Of a DNA stretch of 64,000 bases, positions 55,681 to 64,000 are shown one piece after another; the stretch's first letter is position 1; each line of letters starts with the position of its first letter. Below the pieces are notes generated by a model. The model was not told the DNA's origin, ran no database searches, and saw nothing but the letters and a program-made list of their open reading frames with translations. A program made the position numbers and the translations under genes. The DNA comes from Cryptomeria japonica. Taxonomy: Eukaryota; Streptophyta; Pinopsida; Cupressales; Cupressaceae. The stretch covers positions 532,994,291 to 533,058,290 of the forward strand of contig NC_081409.1 of NCBI RefSeq assembly GCF_030272615.1, read 5' to 3'.

Positions 55681-57842
55681 TCAGACCTATTTTTTTTCAT
55701 ATTTTTTGACTTTTTGGATTTTCGTCCATATAGTTTCCGCGATTTGTCGCACGACATTTCCCATATGCTCAAATGATAAACTGTAGGTGTCATATGATCT
55801 GGTACAGTTTATCATACGACCTGGTAAGAATTGTCATACGATTCTGTATTTTCTTGGTCAAAAAGAAGATTTCATTCTTCAATTTTCTCATTTGATTTTG
55901 ATTATACTAATGACTGACCCTCACTGTTTAATCAGTTTTTGTAGAATGCTTGTCGAAGAATATGCATGTCGCACAAAGACAATATGACTATTGATTCGTC
56001 ATCTTTGCAAGTTGCCTGAGGAGATTCAAGCAAACATCGTGTATTCTTTAAATTCATTTTTAGGCACCTAACTTGCTATCTAGTTAAAGAACAAATCTGT
56101 ATTTCATGTTTTAAGTAAATTCTGAGAGGTAGGAGAGTATGCTCTTGTCTTTTTTTAGACAACCAGAAATCCAGACCCTTGAGGAGTTTTCTTTATGTTT
56201 GAGATTTGTATATCTTTAGCAGGCCTGCCCTCTTGAGGAGCTAATAACTCTTAAAGCCTTTATGGTCGGTGTGAGGGGAATGACCCAAGTGGGAATGGCT
56301 AAAGGCCAAGTACTCCAACCCACTATAAAATAAATGTGATTTGATTAAAATCAGGTCAATGATAGTGCTTGGGGATAGCTCTCCTTAGTACCTTCGGGTA
56401 TATTAAACCTTAGTTTTCAAGGCTGGGAGACCTCTTAATTGAGTTTATACCTCGACGTGTCGAACAAACCCCTTACTAGTTCCAATTCAAAATAGAAGCT
56501 ACTCGGTTCACCTCCAAAAGGGGGATAATCTTTGTGCAAGAGACATAGTAACTCTCCCAAGATACTTGTCATTTCATGCCCCCATTAGCATTTGGAGTTG
56601 GATAATATGACATTGAGAATCCATTGTGTGAGACTCAGTGACCGTATTCTGATTAGCTATTGGGTGTGTACCTGAGTCTACAAGCAAATGTTTTCTTCTC
56701 TCACCAAATTCCATAGGGTTTGAATGTTGTGATTGGATTTATTATTCATACTACGTGTTTTCTGTGTTTTCATCCTGAAACTGAAATTGAAATACCAAAA
56801 CTGGAGAAAATAAGAAACAACTCAGTGATCAAAAACTTTGTCTGTGTCAAAACTATTCTATCCCAGTTGAAACTCTGTCCCAAAACTAGTCTATCCCAGT
56901 CAAAACTCTGTCCAAAACTAGTCTATCCTAAGTCAATACTCTGTCCAAAAACTAGTCTATCCTAGTCAAAACTCTATTCGTGTCACAAACAAGTATACCT
57001 CAGCAATCAAAAACTCAGTCCACCTCTAAATGGCTCATCATCAATCAACGATAAAAACCTATTCCATCTCAAATTTAGTTATACTCAGTCATTGAAAACT
57101 CAGAATTTTTGCCTTTGTCCAGCAAACAGTCATACGATTCCTTTGATTTATTGTCTCATTTCATATTCTATGTCGTACAAAATTCCATCAATCCTAATAG
57201 TCTATCATTTGAGCCTACATCCTATGTCATACGAGTCCTGATTGTCTGACGTCCAGTTCTAAGAATTATCATTTCATCCTAAATCCTGTGTTGTATGATA
57301 AAACATTGCATTAATCAGTCTATCATTCTAGACATACCCATCTATCATATGGTACAAGGAAGCAACTCATACGCAACACTGTTGTTGTCATCCTGAAGCT
57401 ATTGAATTATCATCTGGTCCTGAGAAACCTATCATACGAATCTCTGATTTTGTCAGTCCAAAACAGTCAAACTTGCCTAAAATAGTCTACAATGAGCATA
57501 AAACTGGTTAACATCATCCTGAGCATAAATAGATCAAAACAGTGTACCTCTGCCACTTGTGTTGCACGATTTTGTCAATCATCTTTCAGCTAGTTCAATC
57601 AACTATATATCAAACCTAAATAAATGTCTTATACAGGATATATCTTTCCTGAAACTAGACTGAGTCTTAGTCACTTCTCTCAGATCAACTTAGATAAATG
57701 TCTTATATAGGATAGATCATTCCTAAAACTAGACTAAATCTTAGTTTCTCCTCTCAAACAATACATTAACTGAACAACTAGCTCTGAATTTGATCTTGAC
57801 TTCTAAATCACAAACAACTTTAGGTCACACCAATCAATAAAA
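55681..57842 (+). other. H leader with a recurring TCATACGA motif
   Basis: No gene. The motif TCATACGA or close variants (TCATATGA, TCGCACGA, TCGTACAA) occurs about ten times, at 55745-55980 and 57120-57440. A 32-34-bp tandem repeat (ACTAGTCTATCCCAGTCAA unit) begins near 56851, 56885, 56917 and 56951. The ORF 56720-56965 is a translation of that repeat (KLCPKTSLSQSKLCPK) and is not supported as a gene. Another part (56170-56700) resembles spliced or LTR-derived leader sequence, but I cannot assign it. Confidence 0.6.
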
Positions 57843-58601
57843 AATGCCTACTCAAACTAGAAGTTCTCATAAGAAAGATGCCAAAGGCAAAGGAAACCCT
57901 TTTCATATAAAGATAATCCATTTTTCAAAGAGGATCCCTTGACTGACAAACCTTCATCATTAAAGATACCAGTTTATGATGAGACTATATCTCCCACTAT
58001 ACCTAGAATAGAACAGAATGACGAAGACAGCCTCAGTATTCATGAAGCCAATAATGATTCCTCATCAAGTGAAGTTGAAGATTCTAAACCTCCGGAAAAA
58101 TATATTCATAAATATCAAAAGGATGAGGATTTCCAAAAAATGATGAAGGCTATCATGGCTAGAGAAAAAGAAGACTATTTTCTAGAGCTAGCAAAACAAG
58201 GTGCCAAACTTCCTACTAGATATGATGTTTAGACCCTTGTCACTAAAAAGGAAGAATCACCTATAATGATGGTCCACAGACAATTACTAGCTTTACAGAT
58301 TGAGCTTACAGAACTCAGAAACAAAGATAAGTCCCCAAAACAATATTCTCTGGAGACAATATGCCCATTTCCATTTGACAAAAACCTATACATGCCTCCA
58401 TTCTCTTCAAGAGTTGAGATTCCAAAATTTGACAAATATGATGGCTCCTCAGATCCTCAAGATCATGTCAGAGAATTTTGTGCTGCTTGCATGGAGTTCA
58501 TGCATGATCAAACGTATCTCATGAGCCTTTTTCCAAGGAGTTTGGGAGGACAAGCTATGGAATGGTTCTCAAGTCTACCTAAAGGGATAAAAAACTTTTG
58601 A
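57843..58601 (+). pseudogene. H gag, N-terminal part, broken
   Basis: ATG 57843 (MPTQTRSSHKKDAKGKG) is followed by a one-base frameshift near 57905. The frame then runs from 57939 with a TAG at 58230-58232 and continues to 58601. Motifs are RVEIPKFDKYDGSSDPQDHV and GGQAMEWFSSLP, the Gag pattern of Tat/Athila-type gypsy elements. A further shift near 58590 and stops to 58742 separate it from the next piece. Confidence 0.88.
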
Positions 58602-58773
58602 AGAACTAATCCAACTATTTTTATAGCAATACTCCTACAACATTAGACATCCTGTCACTATGATCAAACTTTGCAATACCAAATAGAAAATAGGGGAGCC
58701 TTTTCTCACTTTCCTCCAATGTTGGAGAAAGATGTTCTCTAGGTATTCATGACCTATCCCAGATGTTGAGAAA

Positions 58774-60437
58774 ATGGATATATTCGTCAATAATCTGGTC
58801 CCTGAATTGAAATATAGTATCCAAATGCAAGTACACCCATCATTTAACAAAATGCTAGATAATGCTATCCGAATGGAAGATGTGCTTATAAAGAAAGGAG
58901 ATGTCATGCCTTGGAAAGAAGGACAACCAGGATCTAGCTCTAAAGAGAAGAACAAGTATTGGAAGTATGGCAAAGACAACAATAAGAATGTTGTTAATGA
59001 CAAAGTAGTAGACATGGCTAAAACCAACTCAAAGCCCATGATATTCAACTTGGCTAGTGGCACACAAGCACAAAAAGCAGTTGAAACCACATTAAAAAAT
59101 CCTTCGAAGAAAGAAAAAGAGTGGTTCAAAGAGAAACCTTGGCTTTCAAAACCTACACACAAATTCACTCCTTTGGAAGAATCATATGAATCTGCTTTCA
59201 AAACTCTATTGACAAACAACCTGATAATGTTACTAGATAATTCTAGGCCATATGATCTGGAAGTCAAACCAAAATGGTGGAGAGAAAATGAATACTGTGA
59301 CTTCCATCAGAATAAAGGTCATAACACAAACAACTACATGAAGCTCAAACATGAGATTCAAGATCTCATAGATGCTAGTAAAATTGTTGTCAAAAATCAC
59401 CCGACAAATGTTGATCATAAAGATTTTAAGGACCCCTTACTTATTTATGAACAAGGTGATTCCTCAAAGATCAAAGGAGGTGCCAAAGTAAATTATACTT
59501 ATACCTGCAATGACAACATCATCAGCATGATTGAGCCTTCCCAATTTGAATATTGCAATGTCATCATAATCCAAAATAAACAAAATGAATCACGATATGC
59601 AAAGGCTATGACCCATTCTCAAAAGAAAGTAACTCTCCAAGGAGCTAGTTCTTCAACTTTTTCTCCAACAACATCAAGCCTACCAGCCTTGTCAAACAAA
59701 CAAAAAGAATCAACATTTGATAAATTTAAAAGGCTAACTTCATCATCATCCTTTGGGTATAGTATTGTTGAACAGTTGAAAAAGACAAATGCTCAAATTT
59801 CCATATTTGAATTACTAAAAATCTCTCATGCTCACAAAGAAATCTTGGACAACGCTTTGCTCACCACTAATGTTCCAGAAGATTTAGACATTGATAGGTT
59901 TCAATCCATGGTGGGTCATCTGACTTCACCTCACTATCTGACCTTCTCTGAAGAAGATGACAACTCGCTAAATCATCCACATAACCAGCCATTGCACATT
60001 GAAGACATGATCCATAAACACATAGTCAAACATGTTTTGATAGATGGAGGAATGGGGTTGAATATCTGTACTTACAGTTTGCTTACACAACTAGGATTTT
60101 TTGAAAATGTCATTGATCCGGACAAGAAAATAACAATTAAAGCCTATGATGAAGAGGAAAGGACCCCTAAAGGTCTGGTATCATTACCAGTTAGGGTGGG
60201 ACCTTTAGAAAGAGATGTCTTTTTCTAGGTACTTGATCTTCCTCTGTCATACAATATCTTACTGGGCAGGCCATGGATTCATGAAATGAAGGCAATTCCA
60301 TCTACATACCATCAATGCTTAAAATTTCCTTATAACGGAGTTGAGGTCAATATTCCTGCTGATACAAATGTCCCTTGTAATACATTGACAAAAGGTGTTG
60401 ATACCTTTGTGCCTCATAATAGAGCAGTCTCTACAAA
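58774..60437 (+). pseudogene. H gag C-terminal part and protease
   Basis: A 484-codon open piece (58774-60228), then a TAG at a Gln position (60226) with the same frame continuing to a TAA near 60438. It includes the Gag continuation (FVNNLVPELKYSIQ), a zinc-knuckle-like CDFHQNKGHNTNNY whose last Cys is Tyr, a long linker, and a protease-like site VLIDGGMGLNICTYSLL (about residues 423-439). The protease C-terminal motif [13 protein letters not shown] follows the stop. This is typical of Tat-clade Gag-Pro polyproteins, although the active site D-G-G-S is changed to D-G-G-M. Confidence 0.88.
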
Positions 60438-60582
60438 TTAAAGTTCAGAGGCCCTGATGAAAGACTTGGAAAAGAAATTGAAAATTACCAATACTAGCAT
60501 GGATGGATACAAGATAGAACCAGTACTTTCATTAGTCTCTCTATTTCCATCGCCGAAATAGCTGGACAGACCATCAAAGGCT

Positions 60583-60840
60583 ATGAAAACACTGACTTCA
60601 ACTCCGAATATCATATATGATGGTCTTTTTGTACAATCTTCTACTTCCCTGCCAGATGAAATAGAAGAGGATGCTATTCTAAAATGGCTTTTTAAGGAAG
60701 ATAGTGAAAACAAAGAAGTACGGAATTGTGAGATTTCCTCAACACAATATGGTCTAGGCTACAAAATGATTCAACGCATGGGATATTTAGGTACTAGTCC
60801 CTTGGGAAAACATCAAGAGGGTATTATTGAACCGATTTAG
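60583..60840 (+). pseudogene. H G-patch domain
   Basis: An 85-codon piece in the gag-pro frame. Residues 57-84 (nt 60751-60834) read GLGYKMIQRMGYLG, then SPLGKHQEGIIEPI, matching the spaced Gly pattern of a G-patch, an RNA-binding module known next to the protease of some retroelements. Stops at about 60559 (TAG) and 60838 (TAG) flank it in frame. Confidence 0.85.
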
Positions 60841-62009
60841 CTGCAAACAAAATCTACAAATGATAAGGCTAGACTCAGGTACAATCCAAAAAAGACATCA
60901 GACCAAAAAAATGCTTCTAAATCTAAGTGGCAGAAAAGGATATCGCCTTCAACATTACAGGAAACAAACACTCAACAAACTCAAGAAGAGTGTGTAAAAG
61001 AGAAAGAGGAATCAACAATCAAGAAAGAAAAAATAGTCAGCACTCAAGCTCTGATGGTGTCAGCTACAACAATACAAGGAGTTCAAGTCCCAGAGGATAT
61101 AAGAGACGAAGTAGAAAGAATCAGAGAATTGTTTGCACCACTGAAAGTTCCAGTCACATACACTGGTAGACAACAAGTAGATGATTCAGAGACTGAATAA
61201 AATGAGTATGAATGGGGTCCTGACCACCTCTCAGATACATCTAGTATAGAAACTATAGAAGAGTCTAGTGGTATTATAGATGATACTCAAGGGCTGATGC
61301 ACTTAAAGCTAGAAAAGGAGATACAAGAAATCAGACGAAAAAGACAAGCAGACTATGAACAAGGGCTGAAGGAAGGAAGAATACCAGAAAAATTTTCATC
61401 CATTATATACCCCTCTAATAAGACAAAACAAATCAGGTATGGGATTACACAAGAAGAATTGGAAGCTACAGAAGCAGAACCAGTCATCGGTCCAAAGGAA
61501 GCTGAATGGAGTATACGACAAGGAGTCACAGAACCATCAAGATCATGTCAATAGGTGTGTCAGATACAAATGCTAAATGAGACAAATCTTGAAGGAACTT
61601 GCAACATTAAAGATGTTGGTGTTGATATCATACATACATTCACTCAACCACTTGAAGAAGACTTGGAAATTTCATCCAATGACTCTGATGACTCTGACAA
61701 TAGTCTTGTTTATGACAATATCTACTCAACATCAAACTCTGAATCCTCTGATATAAATGGCAAGAATTTGTCTACTAATCTTGTTACTTTTGAACCTCAA
61801 TATGAAGTTCATCCTAGCATAGAGAATGATGCTACAAGTATGTCTATTGGATTAGGTCAACTAAATATTAACATGCACTTTAATAATCATGTTCTGACTT
61901 TTCCTGGTCTCAAGACATTTACACAAGGTATCCTTTTGGAACTCAACTTTTTGATCCGTAGTGGTGATGACAATACAATTGGGGTTGAGAATGTGAACAA
62001 CACCTTCAG
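60841..62009 (+). pseudogene. H acidic linker between G-patch and pol
   Basis: The same frame continues with stops at about 61198 (TAA) and 61552 (TAG). The content is Lys/Glu-rich, then Asp/Ser-rich (61555-62046: SNDSDDSDNS). It has no known domain, but similar low-complexity linkers precede RT in Tat elements. A segment near its end (61802-61975) is duplicated at 62687-62860. Confidence 0.75.
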
Positions 62010-62631
62010 TAGATCAAAGAGTACCTATCCAATCCACCAATACTGATGCCACCAATTCAAGGAAAACCATTGATCTTATACATATCAGCCAGTGATTCAT
62101 CATTGGGGGAACTTCTGGCAAAATAGGATGAAAATAAAAAAGAGAGAGCTTTATATTACATCAGCAGAACATTGGTGTCTTATGAAATGAACTACACTAT
62201 AATAGAAAAAGCATGCTTGGCATTAGTCTTTGCATCACAAAAATTGAGACACTACATGTTGGCACATTCCATCAAGCTAGTAGCTAAGATTGATTCACTC
62301 CAATATCTTCTCAACAAAGCAACACTCACCGGAAGATTGGCAAAATGGGTCATGGTACTTACAGAGTTTGATATTGTATATGTGGAATGCAAAGCCATCA
62401 AAGGATAGGTAATTGTAGATCAACTTGCTGAAGCTCCACTTGAAGACACTCAACCGTTGCATATAGAATTTCTAGATGAATCAATAATACACCTTACTCA
62501 ACCATCCTGGAAGATGTTCTTTGATGGATCTTTCACCCAAAATGGTTTCAATGCTGGAATACTATTTATCACTCCTCAGAAATATTCAATCTCAAAAGAT
62601 TACAAGATTCTTTTCCCTTGCACAAACAAGT
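62010..62631 (+). pseudogene. H RT thumb, RNase H and second RNase H fragment, misplaced
   Basis: Reads IKEYLSNPPILMPPIQGKPL (the RT connection) into RNase H (SYEMNYTIIEKACLALVFAS, LRHYM). A TAG near 62407 and the start of the archaeal-like second RNase H (WKMFFDGSFTQNGFNAGILF, ILFPCTNK) follow, where it stops abruptly. In gypsy elements all this lies after RT, but here it precedes the RT start at 63323. It is flanked by the duplicated linker segment. This is a rearranged copy, not a normal pol order. Confidence 0.88.
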
Positions 62632-63229
62632 AGGTCTATTGGATTAGGTCAACTAAATATGAAGTTCAGCTTGGCATAGAGAATGATATGAAGTTTACCC
62701 TGGCGTAGAGAACAATGCTACAAGTAGGTCTATTGGATTAGGTTAACTAAATATTAACATGCACTTTAATAATCATGTTCTAACTTTTCCTGGTCTTGAG
62801 ACACTTGCACAAGGTATCCTTTTGGAACTTGACTTTTTGATCAGTAGTGGTGATGACAATATCGTGAACTCCCTCGAACTTGTCCACACTCTATCTTTGG
62901 TACATCGTGAATTAATTGACTGTAGTCTACAAGACCAACCCATGAATGTACCTACTTTTGCCAATGACTATACGCTAGCCTATTACCTAAACGCAGTTGA
63001 ACCCATGTACACTTCCATCGATGAACATAGCGAAAACATGACTGAAACAAATATCAAGTATCTTAGTCACAAAAACCAGAAAAATAAAAATAAAAGATCT
63101 GATGGTGAAAACCACATTGTGGTGGTGTTAGAATCTAAAAAATAGAAAATAAAGGACATACCTAAGGGTGAAAACCTCTCTGAGGTGCCTGGAGGTGAGA
63201 TGCTTGATATACTGCCAAGTCACTTCTAG
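62632..63229 (+). pseudogene. H duplicated linker
   Basis: 62632-62760 has two partial copies of the ATGAAGTT...CTACAAGTAGGTC unit, and 62759-63145 repeats MHFNNHVLTFPGL as at 61870. The second copy then continues into linker not seen in the first (VNSLELVHTLSLVHRELIDC). Stops at 63143 and 63227 (TAG) lie in the RT frame. Confidence 0.85.
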
Positions 63230-64000
63230 GAGAGATCTTCTATATTGATTGAGCCAACTCAGCCAATGAACATTGGGAGTCAAGAGACACCACACATCAT
63301 TCATGTAGCTCAATCATTATCAGCTGAAGAATTGAAAGATTTCACTCATCTCTTTTCAGAAAAGAAGATCAATTTTGCATGGACATACTCTGATATGTCA
63401 GGCCTGGATCCTGATCTTATCATGCATCATCTTTCTATCACACCAGGAGTTAAACTAGTCAAGAAAAAAATTCGTAAGATGCACCCTCACATGGCACTAC
63501 TAGTCAAAGTTGAGCTAGAAAAACTACTAAGAGATAGATTTATTAGAGCTATAGACTATGCGGAATGGATTTCAAACATAGTACCTATGTCAAAGGTAGA
63601 CAAATCTATTAGTGTTTGCACAGACTTTAGAGATCTCAACAAAGCTTGTCTGAAGGATGACTTTCCATTACCAAACATTGATATGATAGTTGATATGACC
63701 ACTGGGTATGAGATGTACTCACTAATGGATGGATTCTCTGGTTATAATCAGATCAAAATATCTCCCAAAGATCAAGAAAATACAACTTTCACCTGTACAT
63801 GGGGAACCTTTTGTTGGAATGTCATGCCATTTGGGCTAAAGAACACAGGAGCAACTTATCAAAGAGAAAAAATAACTATATTTCATGATATGGTGCATAA
63901 GAATATGGAAGACTATGTTGATGACACTTTAGTAAAAACTATGAAGAGATCCACGCATATTCAAGAGCTAGGCCCTATACTAGATAGAATGGAAAAATTC
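63230..64000 (+). CDS. H reverse transcriptase (partial, open to window end)
   Basis: Open from the stop at 63227 to the window edge, with no own start; it would be part of a polyprotein. Ty3/gypsy RT motifs in order: INFAWTYSDMSGLDPDLIMH, PHMALLVKVELEKLL, VCTDFRDLNKACLKDDFPLP, the first catalytic Asp in SLMDGFSGYNQIKI, FCWNVMPFGLKNTGATYQR and the catalytic YVDD in MEDYVDDTLVKT. These match the Tat/Athila group. The fragment has all three catalytic Asp residues. Upstream stops and the scrambled order make function unlikely. Confidence 0.88.

Larger units (their letters stand above)
54551..64000 (+). mobile_element. H: Tat-like Ty3/gypsy element, incomplete at window end
   Basis: The LTR-like start TGTAATACCCTAAAATTGG at 54551 interrupts the ORF of G. 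Then follow an AT-rich LTR, a long repeat-bearing leader, gag, protease, a G-patch, an acidic linker, RNase H fragments, duplicated linker and RT, up to the window end. The second RNase H-like domain (FFDGSFTQNGFNAGILF) and the G-patch suit the Tat clade. Pol domain order is abnormal. Its 3' LTR would lie beyond 64000. Confidence 0.85.

Noticed and set aside
56720-56965. ORF with repeated KLCPKTSLSQ
   Set aside because: It reflects the 32-34-bp tandem repeat in the H leader and has no support as a gene.
58635-59267. 210-codon minus-strand ORF
   Set aside because: It is antisense to the H gag frame, which has clear family motifs; a shadow ORF.

Overview
The window looks like a nuclear intergenic region of a seed plant. 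It is AT-rich and made almost entirely of decayed, nested LTR retrotransposons. I found no host gene, tRNA, rRNA or CRISPR array. The copia pol proteins resemble the Sirevirus-type lineage: a protease context like SGCSHHMTGD, several polypurine runs before the 3' LTR, and PBSs matching initiator tRNA-Met. The Ty3/gypsy pieces and large old LTRs suit a large-genome plant; a gymnosperm is my guess, not something shown by the sequence.

The scaffold is a minus-strand, gag-only Ty3/gypsy derivative ('L') in a tandem array, LTR1-int1-LTR2-int2-LTR3 (11647-50515), with LTRs of about 4 kb. Later elements sit inside it. LTR1 holds C (13246-16925, gypsy, gag and protease only) and A2 (18829-30990, copia), and A2 itself holds D (20683-27577, copia). 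int1 holds A4 (32332-39380, full-length copia). LTR2 holds a solo copia LTR, A3 (41228-44967), which is itself split by F (41555-44056, a probable solo gypsy LTR). Most of these have target-site duplications, and the other L copy often shows the matching empty site.

The flanks hold two halves of a copia element, B. The 3' half (8295-11646) precedes LTR1 and the 5' half (50516-52075) follows LTR3. Both halves lie on the + strand in permuted order, both carry the target-site duplication AGTTT, and both are cut at the same integrase codon by the two ends of another minus-strand copia element, E (7561-8294 and 52076-52433). LTR2 has the same site empty. This implies a large tandem duplication, a re-integrated circle, or an assembly artefact, and it is the most interesting feature here.

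To the left, A1 (1367-7433, copia, minus strand) has perfect 5-bp target-site duplications but a truncated 3' LTR. To the right, a remnant G (52434-54550) with an uncharacterised ORF is interrupted by H (54551 to the window end), a Tat-like gypsy element with gag, protease, a G-patch and a pol whose RNase H segment lies upstream of the reverse transcriptase.

All coding regions except the RT/RNase H of D and the RT of H carry several stops or frameshifts. The genes do not form a working pathway. The region records successive insertion, recombination and decay.
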